A DNA stretch of 64,000 nt, taken from assembly GCA_014302835.1 (NCBI GenBank), contig CP060294.1, positions 620,001 through 684,000 of the forward strand, in the 5' to 3' direction. The notes under the pieces are model-generated. The model was not told where the DNA came from. It did no database searches and saw nothing but the letters and a program-made list of their open reading frames with translations. This DNA comes from Pedobacter sp. PAMC26386. GTDB lineage: Bacteria; Bacteroidota; Bacteroidia; Sphingobacteriales; Sphingobacteriaceae. Position numbers and translations under genes: made by a program. Shown in pieces: positions 9,701 through 18,636 of this stretch (position 1 is its first letter; every line of letters starts with the position of its first letter).

Positions 9701-11125
9701 GTAGCTTCATTAGGTTTCCTTCCAATGGCACTTTCTACTGCTGCGGGGGCTGAAGTACAGAAACCGCTGGCGACAGTTGTAATCGGTGGGTTATTAACGT
9801 CTACTATTTTAACTTTACTCGTTTTACCTGTGTTATATACTTATTTCGAAAATTTCAAAAAAGGCAAAAAGGAAATTGCAACTGCAACAGTTATATTCCT
9901 GATGGGATTGTCATTCCTGCCAACAAAAACGATGGCCCAAAATTCAGTAAACGGCAGACCAGTTACTGTACAGCAAGCTGTTGAAATCGCACTGAATAAT
10001 AACCAGGGTGTCAAAGCTTCTCAATTGCAAATCAATAAGCAACAGGCTATTAAAAGTACCGCTTTTGATTTAGGGAAAACGAGCCTGAATTTACAATACG
10101 GACAAATCAATAGTATAAACAGGGATAACAATATTTCAGTACAACAGAATATACCTTTTCCTGGTTTGATTAAAAATCAGCGTAATCTGTATGAAGCACA
10201 GACACGTAGCAGCGAATTAAATCTTGCTGTTACGCAAAATATGCTGGTTCGTCAGGTAAAGAGTACTTATGCTCAACTAAGTTATTTCAAAGCACTTCAG
10301 AAACTATATAGGAGTCAGGACTCCATCTTTAGTAATTTTCTGAAAGCTTCCTCTTTACGATATAAGACAGGCGAAACGAATATGCTTGAACGTACTACAG
10401 CTGAAACTCAGTTGAATGAAGTACGTAATCAATCTGAGAAGAATCAGGCTGATATTTCAATTTACAGTGCGGAATTACAAAGATTGCTGAATACAAAAGA
10501 GGCAATTGATGTCAGCAATGAAAAATTACATAAAGAAAGTTGGAGCCCATCGGCTCCTGACAGTCTGGGAAATACCTCTCTGCTGGCTTTACAACAGCAG
10601 CAGATAGAAATTGCTGACCGTACATTAAGGCTAGAGCGTGCCAAGGCGGGCCCGGATTTTACTGTCGGATACTTTAATCAGTCTATTATCGGTAGTCAGA
10701 ATATCAATGGACAAGACCGGTTGTTTACTGGCAGTAAACGTTTTCAGGGAATTCAGGCAGGTATTTCTATTCCTTTATTTTATAAACCATTTGCTGGAAG
10801 AATTAAAGCTGCCAAAATAGAAAAGCAGATTGCAGAGACTGAGTATGGTTTATTTCAAACGAATCTGCAAACTCAATATAAACAGGCGGAACAGGATCTA
10901 TTAAAGAATTCACGCAGTATCGATTATTATGAGAAAAATGCTTTGCCCAATGTAAACCTGATTCTGAAGCAATCACAGATTGCCTTCCAGAGCGGAGAAA
11001 TTGGTTACCTGGAGTTTTCACAAGCTTTAAGAACCTATTCTGATATCAGGTTTAGCTACTTACAGGCAATTAATCAATATAATCAATCAGTCTATACGCT
11101 CCAGTATCTGATAGACTTAAAATAA
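6746..11125 (+). CDS. CzcA-type heavy-metal RND pump fused to a TolC-like outer membrane factor
   Basis: This 1459-residue protein joins two normally separate subunits. Residues 1-1040 form a complete heavy-metal RND transporter: first helix, the helix 4 proton-relay motif DFGLIVDGAVIIVE, and the substrate-region motif NELISGVRQD (677-686). That motif is the Zn/Co/Cd (CzcA) form rather than the Met-bearing Cu(I) form of CusA. After the last helix come KKGKK, a hydrophobic stretch and TMAQ (about 1040-1065), an internal signal-peptide-like segment. Residues 1070-1459 then form an OMF/TolC-family coiled-coil protein. Similar fusions occur in other Bacteroidetes. Separation by signal peptidase at the junction is inferred. 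The periplasmic adaptor gene follows 99 bp downstream. Confidence 0.92.
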   Translation: MLSKIIKFSIQNKLVIGLFTLALIAWGVYSLKQLPIDAVPDITNNQVQVITLSPSLASEEVERLITFPVEQTMSTIPEIEQVRSISRFGLSVVTIVFHDDVNIYWARQQVNEKLSEAKNNIPQGIGNPEISPISTGLGEIYQYVVHAKPGFEKTYDARELRSIQDWIVRRQLLGTPGIAEVNSFGGLLKQYEIAMNPDKLNSYNLSISDVFKALERNNQNTGGAYIDKKPNAYFIRSEGLVGNIEDINKIVVKNTTTGVPVLIRDIANVRIGNAIRYGALTRATQKSQGEAVGGIVMMLKGSNANNVVKQVKEKIARINKTLPNGIVVEAFLDRSALVDRAIGTVAKNLIEGALIVIFVLVLFLGNFRAGIVVASVIPLAMLFAISLMNLFGVSGNLMSLGAIDFGLIVDGAVIIVEATMHLLGANKLNRLMTQGEMDEQVEQSASRMMSAAAFGQIIILIVYLPILALVGIEGKMFGPMAQTVSFAILGAFLLSLTYVPMMSSLLLSKKPVTKKNFSDRMMDFFQKYYTPLIKGALSKRITVVVSSVVLLIISIVIFMRMGGEFIPTLEEGDFAVETRLLTGSSLSQTIDKVNQASRILLKEFPEVIEVVGKVGSAEIPTDPMPMEATDLTIILKNKKDWVTTNSREELANKMAKALEKIAGVTFGFSQPIQLRSNELISGVRQDIGIKIFGDDLKTLTEISQKIGKIVTTVPGAKDLYLEQATGLPQIVVKINRDQLARYGIDIETVNQAINSAFAGQSAGLVYEGERRYDMVVRLSEQNRQGIDDVKNIYVSAPNGSKVPLTQLAAVEFKIGPNQIQREDTKRRIIVGLNVRGQDIATVVGEIEQKVEEKIKLPAGYYITYGGQFENLKAAKQRLSIAVPVALLLILLLLYFSFGSVKQSVLIFSAIPMAAIGGVFALLLRGMPFSISAGVGFIALFGVAVLNGIVLITEFNRLKASGIKDLKEIVLKGTALRLRPVLMTATVASLGFLPMALSTAAGAEVQKPLATVVIGGLLTSTILTLLVLPVLYTYFENFKKGKKEIATATVIFLMGLSFLPTKTMAQNSVNGRPVTVQQAVEIALNNNQGVKASQLQINKQQAIKSTAFDLGKTSLNLQYGQINSINRDNNISVQQNIPFPGLIKNQRNLYEAQTRSSELNLAVTQNMLVRQVKSTYAQLSYFKALQKLYRSQDSIFSNFLKASSLRYKTGETNMLERTTAETQLNEVRNQSEKNQADISIYSAELQRLLNTKEAIDVSNEKLHKESWSPSAPDSLGNTSLLALQQQQIEIADRTLRLERAKAGPDFTVGYFNQSIIGSQNINGQDRLFTGSKRFQGIQAGISIPLFYKPFAGRIKAAKIEKQIAETEYGLFQTNLQTQYKQAEQDLLKNSRSIDYYEKNALPNVNLILKQSQIAFQSGEIGYLEFSQALRTYSDIRFSYLQAINQYNQSVYTLQYLIDLK

Positions 11126-11154
11126 GCTAAAAACAATGTACACTCATGAAAATT

Positions 11155-11197
11155 GCATAAGCATATCTCTAATAAACAGTAACGAATATGCTTATGC
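11155..11197. repeat. 12-bp inverted repeat between pump and adaptor genes
   Basis: GCATAAGCATAT (11155-11166) and its exact reverse complement ATATGCTTATGC (11186-11197) are separated by 19 bases, within the 99-bp gap between the pump fusion and the adaptor. In RNA this gives a stable AT-rich hairpin, possibly an mRNA processing or attenuation element setting the ratio of pump to adaptor. No U-run follows, so it is not a typical terminator. Confidence 0.55.
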
Positions 11198-11224
11198 CAG
11201 CTTCATAACCGATAAAAAATAATC

Positions 11225-12445
11225 ATGAAAAAAGTAATTGAATTCAAACAGGCCATCTTTATACTTTCCATTGCCACCTTATTCCTTGCATCATGCGGGA
11301 ATAAAAAAGAAGCGGAAAATAAAGCAGCTACAACTGAAACCCCGGCAAAGGAAGAAGAAAATACGGTAGAGCTAACGGCAGCACAGTATGCTGCCAGTGG
11401 TGTCAGTCTTGGTAAAGTAGAGAAAAAAGCAATCAGCGGTGTACTCAAAGTTACAGGCGCCATTGATGTACCACCAGAAAACCTGATTAGTATTACTACT
11501 CAGATGGGGGGAATTGTAAAATCAACTCCTTTATTACAGGGGTCGACTGTGAGAAAGGGGCAGGTAATTGCTGTTCTTCAAAATCAGGAATATGTGCAGT
11601 TACAGCAGGACTACCTGGAGAATAAAAGCCAGCTTGAGCTTGCGGACTCTGAATATAAAAGACAGCAGGAACTTGCCAGACAAAATATAAATGCGCAAAA
11701 AGTATTGCAGCAGGCGAGGTCACAGTATCAGACTATGTTATCCAGAGAGAGTGCTTTAAGACAACGTTTGATGCTGATTAATATTAATTCTGCGACTTTA
11801 ACTCCGGGAAATATTCGTAGTACCATAAATATTTATGCACCGATAAACGGATATGTAACTAAGGTAAATGTAAACTCAGGAAAGTTTGTAAGTCCTAATG
11901 ATGTGATGTTTGAAATTGTGAACAGTGCCAATTTACACGTAGAGCTGAAAGTATTTCAAAAAGATGTAGATTTAGTTAAGAAAGGGCAAAAGGTTCGTTT
12001 TTCAGTGCAGAATGAGACTGAAGAGCGTGTGGCAACTGTTACTCTTGTTGGTAGAGAAATAAATGAAGATAAGACTGTTACCGTTCACTGTGTTGCAAAT
12101 ACTCAGGGTAGAAATCTGATACCTGGTGCTTATTTGAATGCATTGATCGAAACTGGAACAGAAGAGGTAAATGCTTTGCCTGAATCGGCGATTGCAGATT
12201 TTGCAGGTAAGAAATACATTTTTATACAGACTGGGGAAAGTAAAGCAGAAAAGACAGTGAAGGCAGATACTGCAACCCAGGAGAATAAGTATCATTTCCA
12301 GCTGCTGGAAGTTACTGTAGGATCGGCGGACGCTGGGTATATTGAAGTTAAATTGCCTCAGAGTATGGATCTTTCAACCGCTAAAGTTGTAACCAAAGGT
12401 GCATATGATCTGATTTCGAAAATGAAAAATAGTGAAGAAGAGTAA
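11225..12445 (+). CDS. RND efflux periplasmic adaptor lipoprotein (CzcB/CusB type)
   Basis: The 406-residue protein begins with a lipoprotein signal whose lipobox is LASC (Cys about residue 24), followed by a Lys/Glu/Thr linker. The membrane-fusion-protein layout is visible: beta-barrel and lipoyl halves around an alpha-helical hairpin (about 125-190, rich in Gln and Glu), with the lipoyl-like phrases STVRKGQVIAVLQNQEY and IYAPINGYVTKVNVNSGKFV. It should bridge the inner membrane pump and the outer membrane channel encoded just upstream. It lacks the Met-rich N-terminal site of CusB, in keeping with a Zn/Co/Cd rather than a copper substrate. The CDF gene starts 34 bp downstream. Confidence 0.9.
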   Translation: MKKVIEFKQAIFILSIATLFLASCGNKKEAENKAATTETPAKEEENTVELTAAQYAASGVSLGKVEKKAISGVLKVTGAIDVPPENLISITTQMGGIVKSTPLLQGSTVRKGQVIAVLQNQEYVQLQQDYLENKSQLELADSEYKRQQELARQNINAQKVLQQARSQYQTMLSRESALRQRLMLININSATLTPGNIRSTINIYAPINGYVTKVNVNSGKFVSPNDVMFEIVNSANLHVELKVFQKDVDLVKKGQKVRFSVQNETEERVATVTLVGREINEDKTVTVHCVANTQGRNLIPGAYLNALIETGTEEVNALPESAIADFAGKKYIFIQTGESKAEKTVKADTATQENKYHFQLLEVTVGSADAGYIEVKLPQSMDLSTAKVVTKGAYDLISKMKNSEEE

Positions 12446-12479
12446 ATAACTGGTCAATTGAATAACCTAAATAATTAAT

Positions 12480-13370
12480 ATGGAACGTGAGGGAACTATT
12501 TCGCAGGCCAGTAAGAACAAAGGCCGTTTAAAAATTGTACTTGGGTTTACACTTTTATACCTTATTGTAGAAGTAATTGGGGGAATTATGACCAAGAGTC
12601 TGGCTTTATTGGCAGATGCGGGGCATATGTTAACCGATGTAGGTGGTTTAGCACTAGCATTAATTGCGATAAACTATGCGGAACGGAAAGCAACAACAGA
12701 ACGTACCTATGGTTATTATCGGGCAGAAATATTAGCAGCACTGGCCAATGCAGTAGTTTTAATCGGTATTTCTCTTTATATACTTTATGAAGCTTATTTG
12801 CGCTTTCTTAACCCTCCAGAAGTTCAGAGTAAGGAGATGATCATCGTTGCTGCGGTTGGTTTATTAGTTAACATCGCTGGTATGGTTATCTTAAGGAAAA
12901 GTTCGAGTGAGAGTCTGAACATGAAAGGAGCCTATTTTGAAGTACTTTCAGATATGTTAACTTCTATTGGAGTAATTGCTGCGGGTGTCATTATGCTCAC
13001 CACAGGATGGTATTATGCTGATCCGTTATTGTCGGCTGGTATAGGCCTTTTCATCTTACCAAGAACCTGGATTTTACTTAGAGAATCTATAGGTGTTTTA
13101 TTGGAAGGTACACCTAAAGAAGTTAATATAGTCGAATTGCGCGGTTCAATCCTCCAGGTAGAAGGAGTGGAGGAAATGCATGATCTTCACGTTTGGGTTT
13201 TAACATCGGGCGTGAATGCAATGACAGCACATATTGTTTTAAAGGATGGGGCTACTGGCAAGTTAGTCTTATCGGCACTTCAGAAGCATATCACTGAGAA
13301 TTTTAAAATATCACACACGACTCTTCAGTTAGAGGAGGCTGGGTTTAAAGAAGAACGAACTCATCTTTAG
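12480..13370 (+). CDS. Cation diffusion facilitator (CzcD/ZitB-like zinc exporter)
   Basis: The 296-residue protein has six membrane helices and a C-terminal cytoplasmic metal-dependent domain (about 205-290, with MHDLHVWVLTSG). Helix 2 carries H49 and D53 (ADAGHMLTD), the expected half of the transport site. Helix 5 carries E154 and D158 (FEVLSDML), where ZitB/CzcD proteins usually have His and Asp. CDF proteins exchange cytoplasmic Zn2+, Co2+ or Cd2+ for protons across the inner membrane, feeding the RND pump. It is the last gene of the efflux module, and a hairpin follows at 13384. Confidence 0.9.
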   Translation: MEREGTISQASKNKGRLKIVLGFTLLYLIVEVIGGIMTKSLALLADAGHMLTDVGGLALALIAINYAERKATTERTYGYYRAEILAALANAVVLIGISLYILYEAYLRFLNPPEVQSKEMIIVAAVGLLVNIAGMVILRKSSSESLNMKGAYFEVLSDMLTSIGVIAAGVIMLTTGWYYADPLLSAGIGLFILPRTWILLRESIGVLLEGTPKEVNIVELRGSILQVEGVEEMHDLHVWVLTSGVNAMTAHIVLKDGATGKLVLSALQKHITENFKISHTTLQLEEAGFKEERTHL

Positions 13371-13383
13371 TATGATAAATTAT

Positions 13384-13417
13384 CCAATATATCTCCATTT
13401 ATATGGGGGTATATTGG
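13384..13417 (+). terminator. Hairpin after the metal efflux module
   Basis: CCAATATA (13384-13391) pairs with TATATTGG (13410-13417), with inner CCAT/ATGG pairing. It begins 13 bases after the CDF stop codon. The downstream sequence is only modestly T-rich, so termination is probable rather than certain. Confidence 0.45.
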
Positions 13418-13456
13418 AATGATTCTTTATAGTGGTAAATAATTCGATACATCTTA

Positions 13457-13484
13457 TTGAAAGTCAAAATGTTTTTTAACTTCG
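13457..13484 (+). promoter_or_regulatory. Bacteroidetes-type promoter for the cytochrome gene
   Basis: TTG at 13457-13459 and TAACTTCG at 13477-13484 are 17 bp apart, fitting the TTG-N17-23-TAnnTTTG pattern with one mismatch. The box lies 19 bases before the ATG at 13504, giving a very short leader. Confidence 0.4.
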
Positions 13485-13503
13485 GTTATGTAATTTGAAT
13501 GTC

Positions 13504-13902
13504 ATGAGATACAAAGCGATTATTACCCTGTCTGTACTGTTATTAACGGTTATTGCGTTAAGTGGATTTATGGCACCCGAACAAAAAAAAGCTATGAATC
13601 TTAAAGTCCTTCCTAAAGACATTAGTCATGAGGATCTGGACAAAATTATGGACGGGTATAAGGCAGCACTTGGTGTCAAGTGTAATTTTTGCCATGCAGC
13701 CAGTAAAGATGATCCTAAACATCTGGACTTTGCCAGTGATGAAAAACCGGAGAAAGATATTGCTAGAGCAATGATGAAAATGACCTATCGTATTAATAAG
13801 AAATCTTTTCATGTTAAGGACGCAAACAAACCAAATGCTATTCTTGCTGTAAACTGTATTACCTGCCACCGCGGACAGGCGCATCCGGATGACAAGAAGT
13901 AA
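13504..13902 (+). CDS. Small di-haem c-type cytochrome
   Basis: The start is set at ATG 13504 rather than the TTG at 13495, because MRYKA begins a good signal peptide. The 132-residue protein is exported (signal to about residue 25) and has two covalent haem sites, CNFCH and CITCH, about 60 residues apart, with Met residues that could be axial ligands. The arrangement resembles the photosynthetic reaction-centre cytochrome c subunit family, which is also found in non-phototrophic Bacteroidetes as a periplasmic electron carrier. It stands alone between the metal module and the convergent sulfatase locus, so its partner is not evident here. Confidence 0.85.
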   Translation: MRYKAIITLSVLLLTVIALSGFMAPEQKKAMNLKVLPKDISHEDLDKIMDGYKAALGVKCNFCHAASKDDPKHLDFASDEKPEKDIARAMMKMTYRINKKSFHVKDANKPNAILAVNCITCHRGQAHPDDKK

Positions 13903-13908
13903 TACAGG

Positions 13909-15426
13909 TTATAGATTTATATTGCTGACATCAAGTTTGGGATTTATAAATTCCCATTCTTTGATATGCGCATCCTGATGCTCTTTTTTGACAATAGCTT
14001 CAAATTGCCTGATGATATCCGGGTATTTTGAAGCAATATCATTTTGCTCAAATTCATCCTTCTTCAAATCGAAGAGCATCCATTTTTTTTCTTTCTTATG
14101 TCTTACCTCTAACTTAACACCTTTCCAATCACCCATTCGTATAGCCAGCTGACCGCCTTTTTCAGGATATTCGAAGTATAGATATTTGTGTTTTTGCTGT
14201 TCTTTACTTTTACCAAATAATTCAGGAAGCAGTGATATTCCATCTGTAGATTTAATTTTCTGATGTGTCAAATCTGCAAAGGTCGCCATCATATCATACT
14301 GTACTGAAATAAGATTGCTTGTTGTACCTGGTTTTATTTTTCCTGGCCATCGGACGATGAAGGGTTCGCGCAATCCTCCTTCAAAGACATCCATTTTTAA
14401 CCCCTTGAGCCCAGCTACACTATTGAAGAACCGATAATTTACCCCTCCGTTGAAGGTGGTTCCATTGTCACTTGAAAACATAATAATCGTGTTTTTATCC
14501 AGACCAAGCTTTTTGATTTCTTCCATGATTATGCCAACCTGCGCATCCAGAAATGTAATCATCGCCGCATAAGTGGAATAAGGATATTTACTGGCTGCAT
14601 AACCTTGCTGACCATAATAGGGCTTCTCATTGAATTTACCGATATACATCTTTACATAATCGGCAGGTGCCTGTAAAGAAACATGTGGCATTGTATAAGG
14701 GAGGTATAAAAAGAAAGGCTTGTTTTTATTCTGGTCTATAAAGCCCAATGCCTTTTTTGTCATTCTATCACCAGCATAATCTTTTCCTATGTAATAATCA
14801 AAATCTTTGTCAGTTGTTTTGGTAGAATCAAGCCGGCGGTGGACATTAATCAATGGATTATCAAGCGGATCCCACTTCCCATTTTCCCATAAGTGAGAAG
14901 GATAGTAGTTATGAGACTGTTTTTGATCCAGGTAACCGTAAAAATAATCGAATCCTTGTTTTAATGGATCTCCGGTAGTGTTGGTCATCCCCAATCCCCA
15001 TTTACCAACTGCACCGGTTGTATAACCCGCCTGTTTAAGCATTGCGGGTATGGTAAAGGTGTTTTCGGGTAATGGCATTTGGCCACCTTCCAGGCTGTCT
15101 GGGAAGCCACCGAGTTCATAATTACCCCGGATATAGGAGTGACCACCATGTTTACCAGTCATTAACATGCATCTGGCTGGTGCACAAACAGGGGTACTGG
15201 TATAGTGCTGAGTGAAACGCATTCCTTCTTTAGCCATTCTATCCAGATTGGGCGTTTTTATCTTTTGCTGTCCGTAACAGCCTAATTCTCCATAACCGAG
15301 ATCATCCGCATAAATATAAATGATATTCGGCTTCTGAACTGGGTTTTGTTTCGGTTGTGCGGTTGCTGTATGGATAAAAAAAGGAATTATGAGCGTTGCG
15401 GTTAAAACGAAACTGACTATTTTCAT
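13909..15426 (-). CDS. Family S1 sulfatase (arylsulfatase type)
   Basis: The start at 15426 gives 505 residues with a signal peptide (MKIVSF to about residue 23). It is preferred over an ATG at 15459, which would overlap the upstream stop and add non-signal sequence. The metal-binding pair D41/D42 lies in YADDLGYG, and C81 in CAPAR is the Cys converted to formylglycine (C-x-P-x-R). Further S1 signatures are the KWGLG segment and SSDNGTTFNGG. It hydrolyses sulfate esters, probably on carbohydrates, in the periplasm or outside. It follows another sulfatase by 10 bp and is the last gene of the SusCD locus. The maturation enzyme (anSME or FGE) is not in the window. Confidence 0.92.
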   Translation of the reverse strand: MKIVSFVLTATLIIPFFIHTATAQPKQNPVQKPNIIYIYADDLGYGELGCYGQQKIKTPNLDRMAKEGMRFTQHYTSTPVCAPARCMLMTGKHGGHSYIRGNYELGGFPDSLEGGQMPLPENTFTIPAMLKQAGYTTGAVGKWGLGMTNTTGDPLKQGFDYFYGYLDQKQSHNYYPSHLWENGKWDPLDNPLINVHRRLDSTKTTDKDFDYYIGKDYAGDRMTKKALGFIDQNKNKPFFLYLPYTMPHVSLQAPADYVKMYIGKFNEKPYYGQQGYAASKYPYSTYAAMITFLDAQVGIIMEEIKKLGLDKNTIIMFSSDNGTTFNGGVNYRFFNSVAGLKGLKMDVFEGGLREPFIVRWPGKIKPGTTSNLISVQYDMMATFADLTHQKIKSTDGISLLPELFGKSKEQQKHKYLYFEYPEKGGQLAIRMGDWKGVKLEVRHKKEKKWMLFDLKKDEFEQNDIASKYPDIIRQFEAIVKKEHQDAHIKEWEFINPKLDVSNINL

Positions 15427-15436
15427 CTGATAGTTT

Positions 15437-16951
15437 TTATAAATGATAACCGTGTTCATTTTTTACTTGCCTTAGCTTTTCTGATAACAATTTAACTTTA
15501 TCAGGATATTGTGCGGCAAGGTTCTTATTCTCATGGATATCTACAGAGAGGTTGTATAACTGAGGTTCTTTATTGTTCCCCAATTCGGTTTTGGTCGTGC
15601 GGTCATAGGCAGCAGCATTATTTGGCTCAATATACTTCCAGTTATCTATGATAATTCCAAGGCCTGCAGCATCTTCGACCAGGTAAGGGCGGTTCGTCAC
15701 AGATTTACCTAAAATCTGGCTGATCATGTCAAAACTATCATAGGCCTGATCTGTATTGAGTTTTTGATTCAGCATACCAGCAAAGGATTTAACCAAATCT
15801 ACCTGGCTGATCAATACACTGCTTGTTCCGCTTTTTACCACAGAAGGCCAGCTCACGATAAATGGAATCCGGGTTCCGCCATCAAAAGCACTGTATTTGC
15901 CCCCTCTTAACGGACCTGCTGGTTTATGTCCACCTAGTAATGCTTCTGCTTCATCCTGATACCCATCATCGACAACAGGCCCATTGTCACTACTTAAAAC
16001 GATGATCGTGTTTTTGGTCAACCCAAGGCTGTCCAGCGTTTTCATAAGCTGACCCACACTCCAGTCAAATTCTAGAATAACGTCTCCGCGGGAACCCATT
16101 CCACTTTTACCGGCAAACATTTTATTGGGTGTTCTTGGTACATGAATATTAGGTGAGGCGAAGTACATGAAGAAAGGATTTTCCTTGTTCTTTGTGATAA
16201 AGCTTTCTGCCTGCTTAGTCAGTTTTTCTGTCAAAGTATAATCGTCCCAGATTGCAGCCTTGCCTCCGGTCATATAGCCGATCCGGCCGATCCCATTAAT
16301 GATCGTATTGTCATGACCATTTGATGATTTCATCGTTAATAATTCAGGATGGTCTTTGCCCGTTGGCCAGTCACCTGTTTTTTGATGATAATCTACTGTG
16401 ATTGGATCGTTTGGATCAAGATTTTCAACATGATGATTGTCAACGATTACAGTTGGAACTCTATCCAGCGTTGCAGGTATGATGTAGGATTTATCAAAAC
16501 CTAGTTCCTGAGGACCGGGTTTGATTTCGCCATTCCAATCAGGGCCGCCTTTTCCGCCTAAACCGAGGTGCCACTTGCCAATGGCAGCAGTGGTATACCC
16601 GGTTTGTTTAAAGATTTTTGCGAGTGTAATTTGTGCCGTATCAATTAATAAAGCCGCGTTTCCGGGAGCAATTCCTGTTCCTTTTTTGCGCCAGGCATAT
16701 ACACCGGTTAGAATTGAGAAACGGGAAGGGGTACAAGTTGCACTTGTGGCATGTGCGTTAGTGAATCTAAGCCCTCTTTTTGCCAATTGGTCTATGTGAG
16801 GGGTTTTAATTTTAGTTGCGCCGTAACAGCTTACATCGCCATAACCCAGGTCATCGGCATAGATAACAATTACGTTTGGACGTTTTTGCTGGGCAAAGAC
16901 AGGATAACAGGACGATATGGCTAGTAAAATACTTAAACAGGTTCTTTTCAT
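15437..16951 (-). CDS. Family S1 sulfatase
   Basis: The 504-residue protein has a signal peptide (1-21), the metal site D33/D34 in YADDLGYG and the formylglycine motif CTPSR with C73. The later S1 element is SSDNGPVVDDGY. It differs clearly from its neighbour, so the pair likely cuts different sulfate positions on the same imported glycan. It starts 7 bp after the SusD stop codon and its stop lies 10 bp before the next sulfatase, so SusD and both sulfatases form one transcript. The substrate cannot be told from the sequence; no glycoside hydrolase accompanies the pair. Confidence 0.92.
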   Translation of the reverse strand: MKRTCLSILLAISSCYPVFAQQKRPNVIVIYADDLGYGDVSCYGATKIKTPHIDQLAKRGLRFTNAHATSATCTPSRFSILTGVYAWRKKGTGIAPGNAALLIDTAQITLAKIFKQTGYTTAAIGKWHLGLGGKGGPDWNGEIKPGPQELGFDKSYIIPATLDRVPTVIVDNHHVENLDPNDPITVDYHQKTGDWPTGKDHPELLTMKSSNGHDNTIINGIGRIGYMTGGKAAIWDDYTLTEKLTKQAESFITKNKENPFFMYFASPNIHVPRTPNKMFAGKSGMGSRGDVILEFDWSVGQLMKTLDSLGLTKNTIIVLSSDNGPVVDDGYQDEAEALLGGHKPAGPLRGGKYSAFDGGTRIPFIVSWPSVVKSGTSSVLISQVDLVKSFAGMLNQKLNTDQAYDSFDMISQILGKSVTNRPYLVEDAAGLGIIIDNWKYIEPNNAAAYDRTTKTELGNNKEPQLYNLSVDIHENKNLAAQYPDKVKLLSEKLRQVKNEHGYHL

Positions 16952-16958
16952 TTTTGTC

Positions 16959-18614
16959 TTATTTTAAATTAGGATTAATGCTGACTTCAGATAAAGGAAC
17001 AGGCCAATATTCATCTACTCCCTTACGAAAGGATTTAGAGGTTACGAACCAGCGGCTATTAGGGTCATTTGTAGTCCCTTTTTTACGCAGATTTTTTGCG
17101 TCGGGGAAAGGGGCGCCATAAAAGTCTCCGTTTAATACCTCAGCTGCTATTTTCCATCTTAATAAATCCCATAAACGGATTCCTTCTAAAGCTAGCTCAT
17201 TTCTGCGTTCACGACGTAAGATCATTCTTAATTTTACAGGATCTGTTTCCGTTACTTTTGGCATATTGACTGAGGTTCTGCCTCTTACCTTGTTGATGGT
17301 TGCATCCAGCAAATTCTGGTCTATCGCGGTTCCTGCTTCTAGTTTGGCTTCAAGATAACTCAATAACACCTCTGCATATCTGATAATCGGCAGATCGATG
17401 CCTGTGTTTTGTAAATCTCCTCCTAAAAATGCTTCAGAGTTGAACTTTCTGGGTGCAAAACCGGTACGGGTTGCTTGTTTGGTTGTTGTTAACTGATCGG
17501 CAGAAGTGGTGGCATCGGGATTACTATTGTAAATTATGTTTTTAAATGACTGACCATTGTATAAGATTGTGGCCTTTAAACGTGGATCACGGTTTTGACC
17601 AATATCGGTGGCTTTGTATCGTGGGTCAGCAAAAGAAAATGGTGTTCCATCATTAAATTCATAAGATTCTGCTAAACTTCCGAGTGGGTTGGAAAGATGA
17701 TAACCTCCTAATGCGGCAGGGTAGGTATGTTGTAACATTGCATTTGGCGCAAGATCTTGTAAATACTGTGTTGCAAAAATAATCTCTTTACTGCTTTCAT
17801 TGGTGCCATTGAAAAGACTGGTGTAATCGGGATCAATGATATTATCATTGTAATCTATAATTTGCTGATAAGCAAGACTGGCATCTGTCCATTTTTGGCC
17901 TGCCAGGTAAAGTCTGCCTAAAAAGGCTAAAGCAACTTGTGCACTTGCTCTTCCTCTTTCTGCTGGCAGGAGTAAACTATAGCGCGGTAAAATGGTTGCA
18001 ACCTCTGTAAGTTCCTTTTCTGTAAAAGTAACAATGTCGGTTCGTGATGCTTTTGTAACCGTATTGGCTTCACTGGTCGTTAACGTTTTAGTAACCAGAG
18101 GTACTGATCCGAAATATTGAGACAGATAAAAATACTGACAGGCTCTGATAAAACGTGCTTCTGCGCTATAGCGTTTCATTTTTACCGGATCGAGGGGGGC
18201 CTTGGATATGTTTTCAAGGAAATAATTACATCTCGCAATCCTTGCATAGCTCAGGGTCCAATAGTTGCTGATACTACCGTTATTAGAAGTCAGGGTCCCA
18301 TTTGTTAAGGTGTTGACAGTCGAATTATCTCCACGTCTATCGTAGGCATTGTCGGTAGCAAGTTCTAAGAAAAGCATCCCATTATAAGACCACCAGTCGG
18401 TTGCTGAGTACTCTGCACCAGTTGCAGGACTTACTGACATTTGAATCTTGCCTCGGTATACGCCGGTTAGTGCAAGCATTACGTTTTGTTCGCTGCTCCA
18501 GAATGTCTCGTCCGAAAATTGATCCAGAGGTGCTTTGTCCAGTGCTTTACGGCATGCACTTGTATAGAGCATGACGATCAAAAAAGCGAGGGAAGATATA
18601 AATTTGAATTTCAT
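16959..18614 (-). CDS. SusD/RagB-family glycan-binding lipoprotein
   Basis: The 551-residue lipoprotein has a signal with lipobox TSAC (C21), then the SusD N-terminal pattern ALDKAPLDQFSDETFW. Tetratricopeptide-like helices and the family C-terminal region (NELALEGIRLWDLLRWK, then a final YWPVP segment) are present. SusD proteins cap a SusC barrel on the cell surface and bind oligosaccharides. It lies 22 bp after SusC and 7 bp before a sulfatase, which makes the ligand a probable sulfated glycan. Confidence 0.93.
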   Translation of the reverse strand: MKFKFISSLAFLIVMLYTSACRKALDKAPLDQFSDETFWSSEQNVMLALTGVYRGKIQMSVSPATGAEYSATDWWSYNGMLFLELATDNAYDRRGDNSTVNTLTNGTLTSNNGSISNYWTLSYARIARCNYFLENISKAPLDPVKMKRYSAEARFIRACQYFYLSQYFGSVPLVTKTLTTSEANTVTKASRTDIVTFTEKELTEVATILPRYSLLLPAERGRASAQVALAFLGRLYLAGQKWTDASLAYQQIIDYNDNIIDPDYTSLFNGTNESSKEIIFATQYLQDLAPNAMLQHTYPAALGGYHLSNPLGSLAESYEFNDGTPFSFADPRYKATDIGQNRDPRLKATILYNGQSFKNIIYNSNPDATTSADQLTTTKQATRTGFAPRKFNSEAFLGGDLQNTGIDLPIIRYAEVLLSYLEAKLEAGTAIDQNLLDATINKVRGRTSVNMPKVTETDPVKLRMILRRERRNELALEGIRLWDLLRWKIAAEVLNGDFYGAPFPDAKNLRKKGTTNDPNSRWFVTSKSFRKGVDEYWPVPLSEVSINPNLK

Positions 18615-18636
18615 GATTCTTAGGATAAATAACAGG